This document shows positions 1 to 5,168 of a stretch of DNA of 5,711 nucleotides, one piece after another. The translations under genes and the position numbers were made by a program. Source of the stretch: a bacterium (GTDB lineage: Bacteria; Planctomycetota; J058; JAJDCP01); the NCBI GenBank assembly GCA_030428695.1, contig JAUIEM010000510.1, positions 1-5,711 of the forward strand, in the 5' to 3' direction. The number at the start of each line of letters is the position of its first letter. The first letter of the stretch is position 1. Below the pieces are notes generated by a model, which made no database searches, had not been told where the DNA came from, and worked only from the letters and a program-made list of their open reading frames with translations.

Positions 1-83
1 CCCCCCGAGGCAGCGGGCGCGGTCGTGGCGGGGGCGCTGACCGCCTTGCCGCATTTCGGGCAGAATTTGACGCTGTTGGCCAT
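1..83 (-). CDS. Zinc-knuckle (CPKCG) protein, N-terminal fragment
   Basis: Only the first 27 codons lie in the window; the gene continues past the left edge. Translation from the ATG at 83-81 reads MANSVKFCPKCGKAVSAP followed by a stretch rich in Ala, Pro, Thr and Ser. Residues 7-12 (FCPKCG) are a typical zinc-ribbon knuckle at the extreme N-terminus, as in many small bacterial zinc-ribbon proteins and in membrane proteins headed by such a ribbon. Such ribbons usually carry a second Cys pair about 11-15 residues later. Here none appears in the 16 residues after the first pair, so the second knuckle is either further on or absent. A purine-rich GGAAAG lies just before the ATG, rather close to it. 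A candidate -10 (TAGAAT on the minus strand) lies 32 bp upstream. The function cannot be assigned from this fragment. The start is fairly secure because the knuckle begins seven residues in. Confidence 0.72.
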   Translation of the reverse strand, partial: MANSVKFCPKCGKAVSAPATTAPAASG

Positions 84-115
84 GTCTTTCCGGCGCGTGC
101 TTGTTCCGTCCCCTC

Positions 116-144
116 ATTCTACACGCGGACGGCCGCCATTTCTG
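116..144 (-). promoter_or_regulatory. Candidate promoter of the zinc-knuckle gene
   Basis: On the minus strand TAGAAT (116-121) matches the sigma-70 -10 consensus at five of six positions and sits about 32 bp before the ATG at 83. At a 17-bp spacing the -35 position (139-144) reads CAGAAA, a poor match. The region lies in the gap between the glycosyltransferase stop and this gene, where an independent promoter is reasonable. This is a motif match by eye only. Confidence 0.3.
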
Positions 145-182
145 CCCCTGGCGGAAGGATGGCTCGCCCCCGGGGCGGGGGC
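133..182 (-). terminator. Two adjacent hairpins after the glycosyltransferase, possible weak terminator
   Basis: The 122-bp gap 84-205 contains two perfect inverted repeats. The first, nearest the glycosyltransferase stop, has GCCCCC at 166-171 pairing with GGGGGC at 177-182 across a 5-nt loop. The second has CCGCCA at 133-138 pairing with TGGCGG at 149-154 across 10 nt. Read leftward from the glycosyltransferase stop, both would form in the transcript before the next gene. Neither is followed by a U tract, so they do not make a standard intrinsic terminator. They could slow polymerase or protect the 3' end, or could reflect the local GC bias. Confidence 0.25.
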
Positions 183-205
183 CGGGCGCGGACAACTGAA
201 CCGGG

Positions 206-1174
206 CTACGCGTCGCGCTCCAGGGCCGCCACGTCGCTCGCCGGCACGTGGTCGGTGCGGCGGAACTCGAAGGCGCGGATGCGCGCCCGGCTGTTCCCCT
301 CCCCGCCGAGCGCCCCGACCGCCTGGCCGAGGCCGTCGAGCACCAGGCCCGCAGCGAGCCAGGGCAGCGTCCCGGCGAGCGCCGTCGGCGTGCTCGTGCG
401 CCAGCCATGGCCCAGGCTGCGGGCCAGGCGCAGGGCGGGGATCAGCGGCCACAGGGCGGCGTAGCCGAGCCTCCCCAGCGGACCCCTGCCGGCGAGCCGC
501 GCCGCCGCGAAGCTGCGCCCGTTGTGGAACTGCAGGCGGAGGAAGGTCGCGCCGCGGCCGATGTTGAGGTGGGCGGCGCGGGCGCGGGGCTCCAGCAGCA
601 GGCGCTCGCCGCGGGCGCGCAGGGCGAAGTGCAGCACGGTCTCCGCCTCGAGCGCCTCCTCGAGTCCGTCCCCGAGGGCGAGCAGCGCTGCCCGCTTGTA
701 GCTGCTGTTGTGGCCGGGCAGGAAGGGCCGCTCCCCCCGGCCGCAGGGCGCCGCCCAGGGCCCGTAGCCGATCAGGAAGTCCGCCCGCGAGACCGGGGTC
801 GCCGGGTTCGCGTTGGTCACCGCCGGTCCGACCGCCACCCAGGGCCCGCGATGCGCCTCGAGCAGCGCCGTGGCCCAGCCGGGCTGCGGGTAGCAGTGAT
901 CCTCCGCGAGCGCGACGACCTCCGCCCGTGCGGCCCGCACCCCGGCGGCGTTGGCGCGGGCGATGGTCGGCAGGCTGCCGAGCTCGACGCAGGTCCAGCT
1001 GTGGAAGCCGGCGAGCAGGGTCTCGTCCGGCCCGAGTGCGCCGCGCGAGGCGGTGACCAGCACCAGCTCGAGGCGGGCCGCGCAGTCTTGCCGCAGGAGC
1101 GCGCGCACGGTGCGGCGGACGCTGGGGAAGGCGTCGCTGCAGGCGAGGACGACCGACAACGCGGGCTCAGCCAT
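206..1174 (-). CDS. Glycosyltransferase, family 2-like (GT-A fold)
   Basis: This 322-residue protein is predicted to transfer a sugar from a nucleotide-sugar donor at the inner membrane or in the cytoplasm. The N-terminus (residues 6-42, LSVVLACSDAFPSVRRTVRA and on) is the usual GT-A opening strand and helix, with many paired Arg/Leu positions. Residues 90-100 (AEDHCYPQPGW) hold EDH where family 2 enzymes normally carry the metal-binding DxD, followed by the conserved P-x-W. Residues 152-161 (LPGHNSSYKR) and the acidic stretch 171-178 fit the acceptor-side and catalytic-base region. About residues 232-290 are hydrophobic and may anchor the protein in the membrane. The ATG at 1174 is chosen because GGGAGG precedes it at good spacing and family similarity begins there; the frame is open upstream, but that part is in the oxidoreductase. 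It overlaps the oxidoreductase by 8 bp (ATGGCTGA), a sign of translational coupling. Donor and acceptor sugars cannot be predicted. Confidence 0.87.
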   Translation of the reverse strand: MAEPALSVVLACSDAFPSVRRTVRALLRQDCAARLELVLVTASRGALGPDETLLAGFHSWTCVELGSLPTIARANAAGVRAARAEVVALAEDHCYPQPGWATALLEAHRGPWVAVGPAVTNANPATPVSRADFLIGYGPWAAPCGRGERPFLPGHNSSYKRAALLALGDGLEEALEAETVLHFALRARGERLLLEPRARAAHLNIGRGATFLRLQFHNGRSFAAARLAGRGPLGRLGYAALWPLIPALRLARSLGHGWRTSTPTALAGTLPWLAAGLVLDGLGQAVGALGGEGNSRARIRAFEFRRTDHVPASDVAALERDA

Positions 1175-2198
1175 CGCCCCCTCCCAGGCGCACGCGCTGC
1201 CCGGTGCGGGCGGCCTCGACCCCCGCGAGCACCACCTGCAGGGCCGCCCGTCCGTCCGCGGCGCTGCAGGCAGGGCCCCGCTCCCCGCGGACCAGCGCGA
1301 GGAAGTCCCGCCAGGTCTGGACGTACGAGCCGGGGAAGTCACCCCCCGCCCGCCAGGCCCGCACCGCCGCGGGCAGGCGCCGCGCCCAGTCGGCGGCTTC
1401 CCGCAGCCGCGCGGTGGGCCCGAAGCCGGTCGTCCGCTGACGGACGCGCAGGCCGTCGGAGGCGTACAGGTCCAGGCGCAGGCTCGCGCGCTCGCCGACC
1501 AGCTCGAGGGTGTTGTGCGCCGGGCCCCGGAAGGTGCAGCTCAGCGTGGCGAAGGTACCGCCCGCGAAGCGGAGCCCGAGGCACCCGGCCGCGGCGTCGG
1601 CGGACATCCGGCCGTCGACGTCGAGCGGCTCGTCCGCGAGCAGGTAGCGCAGCAGATCGACGTGATGCACCGCCAGCTCGGCGAACACCCCTCCCCCGGC
1701 CGCGGGATCGCGCCGCCAGTCCCCCGCCACTCCGGCGCCCGGGCCGGAGCTGAGCAGGCCGCGGGCGAGCCGCACCGGGCCGAGGGCACCAGCCGCGAGG
1801 AGGCGCCGCGCCGCGCGCACCAGGCGGTGGCCCCGCAGGTTGTGGCCGACGGCGACGCGGCCGCCGGCGGCGACGATCGCGTCGGCGCCGGCGAGGTCGG
1901 CCGCGAGGGGCTTCTCGACGTAGACGGCGAGGCCGCCATCGAGGGCGTCCCGCGTCACCGCCGCGTGGAGACGGGGCGGGGCACAGACCGCGAGGGCGTC
2001 GAGCCCGCCGGCGGCGAGCAGGGCGCGGTGGTCGGTGTGGGGGCGGGCGCCGTAGACAGCCGCGGCCGCCGCGACCCGCTCCGGTACGGGGTCGGCGACC
2101 GCGACCACTCGCAGCCCGGCCAGGCCCGCGAGGGCGCGGGCGTGGATCGTCGCGCCCGCCCGTCCGCAGCCGACGAGCCCGAGCCGCAGCGCCCCCAT
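1167..2198 (-). CDS. Gfo/Idh/MocA family NAD(P)-dependent oxidoreductase
   Basis: This 343-residue protein is close to the usual family length of 330-390. The N-terminal Rossmann fold shows GxGxxG at residues 10-15 (GCGRAG) after a beta strand, and an acidic residue at the end of the second strand (VVAVADP, 31-37), which favours NAD(H) in many relatives. EKP at 95-97 supplies the family's catalytic/cofactor-contacting lysine. In the C-terminal substrate domain GGGVFAELAVHHVDL (168-182) matches the conserved GG...D.G.H..D block; His178 is the likely catalytic histidine, with Glu in place of the usual Asp four residues before it. Relatives oxidise or reduce hydroxyl groups on sugars, inositols or nucleotide sugars; the substrate here is unknown. 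It follows the permease by 13 bp and overlaps the glycosyltransferase by 8 bp, so a role in making a sugar for that enzyme is plausible. The ATG at 2198 is preceded only by a weak GGGCG-type ribosome site. Confidence 0.92.
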   Translation of the reverse strand: MGALRLGLVGCGRAGATIHARALAGLAGLRVVAVADPVPERVAAAAAVYGARPHTDHRALLAAGGLDALAVCAPPRLHAAVTRDALDGGLAVYVEKPLAADLAGADAIVAAGGRVAVGHNLRGHRLVRAARRLLAAGALGPVRLARGLLSSGPGAGVAGDWRRDPAAGGGVFAELAVHHVDLLRYLLADEPLDVDGRMSADAAAGCLGLRFAGGTFATLSCTFRGPAHNTLELVGERASLRLDLYASDGLRVRQRTTGFGPTARLREAADWARRLPAAVRAWRAGGDFPGSYVQTWRDFLALVRGERGPACSAADGRAALQVVLAGVEAARTGQRVRLGGGDG

Positions 2199-2211
2199 GC
2201 CGGCGATCGCC

Positions 2212-4116
2212 CTACAGCCCGCGGCGCCGACGCAGCAGGAGCGCGCGCAGGTCTTCCCCGTCTTCCGCGCTCGCGCAGGCCGCCTCGAAGTCGACCATCG
2301 AGCCGAGCTTGGCGATCCCGACCAGGGCCTTGAGGTGGAAGTCGCGCTCGTCCTCGGAGGCGAGCAGCGCGAACACCAGCTTGACGTCCTGGGACTCGGT
2401 GTTGAAGGCGATGCCGTCGTTGCAGCGCGCGAGGACGAGCTTGAACACGCCCTTACCGGGCACGATCACGTGGGGCACCGCGAGGCTCGGCGTCAGCACC
2501 GTCGTCGCCTCGCGCTCGCGGGCGAGGATGCGCTGGGCCAGGAGCTCCGGCTCGATCGCGAGCCCCTCGGCGAGGTCGCGGGCGATGCGCTCGACGAAGA
2601 CCGGCAGGCTGGTCTTCGTCGGCAGGTCGACGACGTGACAGGTCTTCAGCAGGTTCTCGAAGCGGTCCTCGGCGATGTTGTCGCGCAGCCGCACGATCTC
2701 CTTGAGCTCGTCGTCGAGGGTGCCGGTGCGCAGCTCGCGACCGGCGACGCGGTCGACGACGTGGACCAGGGCGGACGCGCGGTGCTGCTTCGCCTGCCGC
2801 CCGTAGACGTAGTACCAGATCAGGCTGACGAGGATGAACCCCCCCGACAGGAGCAGCGGCGTCATCCCCATCGCGGCGATCAGCGCCCCGTAGGCGATCA
2901 CACCGAAGATCTGCGGGATGGGGAAGAGCGGCGTGCGGAAGGACGGCCGGTAGTTCTCCAGCTGGCTCCAGCGCATGATGATCACGGAGATGTTGACCAG
3001 CACGAACAGGAGCAGCTTCAAGGTCGAGGCGGTCTTGACCAGGCCCTCGATGTCGAAGGCGAGGATGACCGCGATCATGAACCCGCTCGTACACAGCACC
3101 GCGACGGTCGGCGTCCCCCGTTTCTTGTGGACGCGCTGGAAGACCTCCGGCAGCAGGCCGTCCCGCCCCATCGCCAACGGCATGCGCGACGCCGCGAGGA
3201 TGCCGGCGTTGGCCGTCGAGATGAAGGCGAGCAGCGCGGCGATGGTGACGACCAGCACGCCGAGGTTGAACTTGAAGTCGACCAGCGTCGTGTCGACCCC
3301 GAGCAGCATCACCTCGAGCTCGTAGTGGGTCGCGGCCTTCGCCCCATCGTTGATCGGCGTCAGTGACTCCGCCAGCGTCGCGCCCTCGACGACCCCGACG
3401 GTGACCAGCGTGGTCGTCGTGTACAGGATCAGCACGACGATGAACGCGAGGATCATCCCCCAGGGCAGGTCCCGGCTCGGATTCCGCACCTCCTCGGCCA
3501 CGCTGGCGGCCTTGGTCATGCCGCCGAAGGCGACGAACACCAGCCCGGCCGTCGCGAACAGCCCGGTGTAGCCGTGGGGGAAGAGCGGCTCGAAACGCGC
3601 CGCGTCGGTCTCTGCGTAGCCGGCGATCGCGTAGCCGATCAGGATCACGATCAGCCCGAGCACCATCACCACCTGCATCCGCCCCGCGTGGTGCACCCCC
3701 CACAGGTTGACGAAGGTGAAGAACACGCAGAGCCCCGCGGCGATGTAGCGCAGCTGCATGTCGTCGAGGTCGGGGAAGAGCAGCTTCGTGAACGCGCTCA
3801 TGCCGACCAGCGAGAAGGCCGTCTTGAAGCTCAGGGAGAACCAGCCGGCCGCGCCGCCCAGGGTGCCCATCGCCGGGCCCATGCTGCGGTCGATGAAGAA
3901 GTAGGTCCCGCCCGCCTTCGGCATCGCGGTCGCGAGCTCGCACTTGCTCAACAGGGCCGGGATGGCGAGCAGCCCGGCGAGCAGGTAGGCGAGGAAGACC
4001 GACGGCCCGCTCATCGCGAAAGCGAGACCGGGAAGGATGAACAAGCCAGAGCTGATCATCGCCCCGACCGCGATCGCGAACACGTCGATCATCCCGAGCT
4101 TGCGTTGCAGACCCAC
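2212..4116 (-). CDS. APC-superfamily amino-acid permease fused to a PTS EIIA type-2 (PtsN-like) domain
   Basis: This 634-residue inner-membrane protein has two parts. Residues 1-440 are an APC transporter with about 12 predicted membrane segments. The first holds GAMISSGLFILPG (18-30), the unwound substrate-binding segment of the family; PKAGGTY (66-72) and the loop with EEVRNPSRDLPWG (208-220) are also typical of it. Residues 441-484 form a charged linker. Residues 485-630 are a PTS EIIA type-2 domain like PtsN and fructose/mannitol EIIA. SLAVPHV (544-550) carries the predicted phospho-acceptor His549, and VKLVFALLASEDERDFHLKAL (split at 578-598) carries the second conserved His594. The transporter would import or exchange amino acids or related amines; the EIIA domain may regulate it by phosphorylation. 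The start is GTG at 4116: a full AGGAGGT lies 4 bp upstream, whereas the next ATG (4092) has no such site and would remove residues of the first helix. The oxidoreductase follows by 13 bp. Confidence 0.93.
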   Translation of the reverse strand: MGLQRKLGMIDVFAIAVGAMISSGLFILPGLAFAMSGPSVFLAYLLAGLLAIPALLSKCELATAMPKAGGTYFFIDRSMGPAMGTLGGAAGWFSLSFKTAFSLVGMSAFTKLLFPDLDDMQLRYIAAGLCVFFTFVNLWGVHHAGRMQVVMVLGLIVILIGYAIAGYAETDAARFEPLFPHGYTGLFATAGLVFVAFGGMTKAASVAEEVRNPSRDLPWGMILAFIVVLILYTTTTLVTVGVVEGATLAESLTPINDGAKAATHYELEVMLLGVDTTLVDFKFNLGVLVVTIAALLAFISTANAGILAASRMPLAMGRDGLLPEVFQRVHKKRGTPTVAVLCTSGFMIAVILAFDIEGLVKTASTLKLLLFVLVNISVIIMRWSQLENYRPSFRTPLFPIPQIFGVIAYGALIAAMGMTPLLLSGGFILVSLIWYYVYGRQAKQHRASALVHVVDRVAGRELRTGTLDDELKEIVRLRDNIAEDRFENLLKTCHVVDLPTKTSLPVFVERIARDLAEGLAIEPELLAQRILAREREATTVLTPSLAVPHVIVPGKGVFKLVLARCNDGIAFNTESQDVKLVFALLASEDERDFHLKALVGIAKLGSMVDFEAACASAEDGEDLRALLLRRRRGL

Positions 4117-4120
4117 CTCG

Positions 4121-4127
4121 ACCTCCT
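4121..4127 (-). promoter_or_regulatory. Consensus Shine-Dalgarno site of the permease (decides its GTG start)
   Basis: AGGAGGT on the minus strand, 4 bp before the GTG at 4116-4114, is fully complementary to the 16S 3' end. It makes GTG the likely start in preference to the ATG eight codons downstream. It partly overlaps the first copy of the 13-bp direct repeat. Confidence 0.8.
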
Positions 4128-4186
4128 GGCTGGAATCGCCCCCACTGTACGGACGGCGGGCGGCCGCGCAATGCCTGGCTGGAATC
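4125..4186 (-). repeat. Pair of 13-bp perfect direct repeats upstream of the permease
   Basis: CCTGGCTGGAATC (GATTCCAGCCAGG on the minus strand) occurs at 4125-4137 and again at 4174-4186, 49 bp apart start to start. A chance 13-bp repeat inside a 90-bp gap is very unlikely. The two copies bracket the candidate promoter of the permease: one lies around the predicted transcription start and Shine-Dalgarno site, the other lies upstream of the -35. They could be paired binding sites for a regulator, or the trace of a small tandem duplication. Confidence 0.75.
4144..4171 (-). promoter_or_regulatory. Candidate promoter of the permease operon
   Basis: On the minus strand TTGCGC (4166-4171) and TACAGT (4144-4149) are separated by 16 bp. 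They match the sigma-70 -35 at three and -10 at four of six positions. Transcription would start near 4137, giving a leader of about 20 nt before the GTG at 4116. The match is weak, but the position between the two direct repeats supports it. Confidence 0.3.
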
Positions 4187-4200
4187 CGACGCGCGCGTCG
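4187..4200. repeat. 14-bp perfect palindrome
   Basis: CGACGCGCGCGTCG reads the same on both strands. It begins at the base right after the second copy of the 13-bp repeat and ends 6 bp before the stop codon of the Lys-rich membrane protein. It could be a dimer binding site or a short hairpin at the 3' end of that gene; no U tract follows, so it is not a standard terminator. Alternating CG sequence is easy to get by chance at this GC content. Confidence 0.5.
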
Positions 4201-4206
4201 ACCCTG

Positions 4207-4677
4207 TCAGCGCTTGCGCTTCTTCTTCCCCTTCTTCTTGCGCTTCTTCTTCACCCAGCCCTTCTCGTCGCTCGGGGGCTTGTCGGCCTTCGCGGGCATC
4301 CACAGCCCGAACAGGGCGCCGCAGCCCCACAGGCAGACGCTGCCCGGGCTCGCTCCGAAGGGCACCTCGACGCCCTTGTACAGGCCGAGCCCCCAGACCA
4401 GCCCGAAGTGCAGCAGCGCACCGAGGAAGGCCCCGATGCCGAGCTGCGCCAGCACGAGCCCGAGGCTGCGCGCCCGGCGCCGGCGTCCGCGGGTCTGTTC
4501 CGCCAGCGGCAGGGTGAGCAGGAAGGCGCCGAGGAAGGGGCTCGCGTAGTCGACCGCGAGCCGCAGCTTCTCCGGCTCGGCGGTCTCCCACGCCGTCGCG
4601 AGCAAGGCGACCCAGGCACCGGCGAGCAGCGCGATGCTCAGGGCGCGCAACCAGACCAGGCGGCGATCGGTCGTCAT
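4207..4677 (-). CDS. Small membrane protein with a Lys/Arg-rich C-terminal tail, unknown function
   Basis: This 156-residue protein belongs to no family I recognise. It has about four hydrophobic segments: residues 11-30, 44-60, 71-98 and 112-127. Between the second and third is a basic loop TRGRRRRARS (62-71), which should face the cytoplasm. The last 14 residues (143-156) are KKKRKKKGKKKRKR, made from a duplicated 24-bp unit. With four membrane segments and a positive loop, both ends would be cytoplasmic, and the tail could bind anionic lipid, RNA or DNA. The ATG at 4677 is chosen over the upstream ATG at 4791 because GAGG lies about 9 bp before it, a candidate promoter lies just upstream, and the residues before it look like translated promoter sequence. 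Its stop is 90 bp before the permease, which has its own candidate promoter, so co-transcription is possible but not required. Confidence 0.8.
   Translation of the reverse strand: MTTDRRLVWLRALSIALLAGAWVALLATAWETAEPEKLRLAVDYASPFLGAFLLTLPLAEQTRGRRRRARSLGLVLAQLGIGAFLGALLHFGLVWGLGLYKGVEVPFGASPGSVCLWGCGALFGLWMPAKADKPPSDEKGWVKKKRKKKGKKKRKR
4213..4252 (-). repeat. 24-bp internal duplication encoding the Lys/Arg tail
   Basis: The 16-bp sequence CTTGCGCTTCTTCTTC occurs at 4213-4228 and 4237-4252, a period of 24 bp or eight codons. On the minus strand each copy encodes the KKKRK core of the tail. The plus strand here is almost pure pyrimidine. Replication slippage would readily make or change such a tract. 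Confidence 0.8.
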
Positions 4678-4696
4678 CGGGTACAACCTCGTGGCG

Positions 4697-4727
4697 GGGG
4701 GGAGGATTGTAGCGGAAGCCTCCCCCC
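4697..4727. repeat. Inverted repeat in the divergent intergenic region
   Basis: GGGGGGAGG (4697-4705) pairs perfectly with CCTCCCCCC (4719-4727) across a 13-nt loop. A further GC/GC pair of bases extends it to 11 bp if one G (4696) bulges out. The loop contains the candidate -10 of the leftward gene. It may be an operator or a local structure. Confidence 0.6.
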
Positions 4728-4734
4728 GCGTCGC
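4706..4734 (-). promoter_or_regulatory. Candidate promoter of the Lys-rich membrane protein
   Basis: On the minus strand TACAAT (4706-4711) matches the -10 consensus at five of six positions. At a 17-bp spacing GCGACG (4729-4734) matches the -35 at three, keeping the central GAC. The -10 is 28 bp before the ATG at 4677, leaving a leader of about 20 nt. An inverted repeat covers the spacer and -10. Confidence 0.42.
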
Positions 4735-4765
4735 CCCTCTCGCCGGGAAATCCGCCGCCTGGAGG

Positions 4766-4794
4766 TTGAACCGCGGGGCGCCCCATCGCACAAT
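4766..4794 (+). promoter_or_regulatory. Candidate promoter of the rightward genes
   Basis: TTGAAC (4766-4771) and CACAAT (4789-4794) are separated by exactly 17 bp and each match four of six consensus positions. Transcription would begin near 4801, about 22 nt before the ATG at 4823. The spacer contains a 10-bp palindrome GGGGCGCCCC (4775-4784), a possible repressor site. Confidence 0.42.
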
Positions 4795-4822
4795 GGCGCC
4801 TCAGGCCAGGCGAGGGCCCCCG

Positions 4823-5167
4823 ATGCGGATGGACGACCAGAAGGACGTGCTCGAGGCCGCCGCGAAGTACCGCAGCCGCGGCACGGTGATGCAGCGCGGC
4901 CACTACATCCTCGCCACCCTCGGGGTGTGCAGCGTCGGGATTCTGTGCCTGCTGTTCGGCTTCAAGGATCCCCTGTACGTCCCGATCGTGCTCGTGATCA
5001 CCGCGCTGGTCGGCAACTGGCTCGCGAAGACAGTCGGCGCCTGGTACCTGCGCCAGGCCACGCAGCTGGCCGAGCACGCCGAGAAGCTGCGCAAGGCTGC
5101 CGAGGCCGGCGGCGCCACCGCCGCGCCCGCCGACGAGCTGCGCAAAGCCGGCAACGCGGGGAGCTGA
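4823..5167 (+). CDS. Small protein with two membrane segments, unknown function
   Basis: This 114-residue protein is not one I recognise. The N-terminus is charged (residues 1-26, DDQKDVLEAAAKYRSRG). Two hydrophobic segments follow, at about 27-47 (HYILATLGVCSVGILCLLFG) and 50-76, joined by the short turn FKDP. A helical, Ala/Glu/Lys-rich stretch (78-95) then resembles a short coiled coil and leads into a flexible Ala/Gly tail. The hairpin topology puts both ends on the same side, probably the cytoplasm. The ATG at 4823 is chosen because GAGGG lies 6 bp before it. The in-frame ATG at 4793 falls inside the candidate -10 and the one at 4829 is too far from the ribosome site. Its stop (TGA) is 1 bp before the crotonase ATG, so the two are almost certainly co-transcribed and translationally coupled, which suggests a link to acyl-CoA or lipid metabolism. 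Confidence 0.8.
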   Translation: MRMDDQKDVLEAAAKYRSRGTVMQRGHYILATLGVCSVGILCLLFGFKDPLYVPIVLVITALVGNWLAKTVGAWYLRQATQLAEHAEKLRKAAEAGGATAAPADELRKAGNAGS

Positions 5168-5168
5168 G

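Noticed and set aside
84..205. Standard intrinsic terminator or small RNA in the gap after the glycosyltransferase
   Set aside because: The hairpins there lack a U tract, and no promoter-terminator pair defining a small RNA is visible; only a low-confidence terminator is listed.
1175..1342. 56-codon N-terminal extension of the glycosyltransferase
   Set aside because: This part lies within the oxidoreductase, is Arg/Ser/Pro-rich without family similarity, and a good ribosome site precedes the internal ATG at 1174.
248..3366. Long plus-strand open frames opposite the glycosyltransferase, oxidoreductase and permease
   Set aside because: All are antisense to genes with clear family motifs, have biased compositions, and show no ribosome sites or domains of their own.
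2203..4077. Three copies of GCGATCGC (2203-2210, 3623-3630, 4070-4077)
   Set aside because: This resembles the cyanobacterial HIP1 octamer, but three copies in this GC-rich window, two of them coding for Ala-Ile-Ala, are only a slight excess and nothing else points to a cyanobacterium.
4634..4822. Upstream starts for the 114-residue membrane protein (4634 or 4793)
   Set aside because: The first lies within the opposite-strand gene and the second overlaps the candidate -10. Neither has a ribosome site as good as that before 4823.
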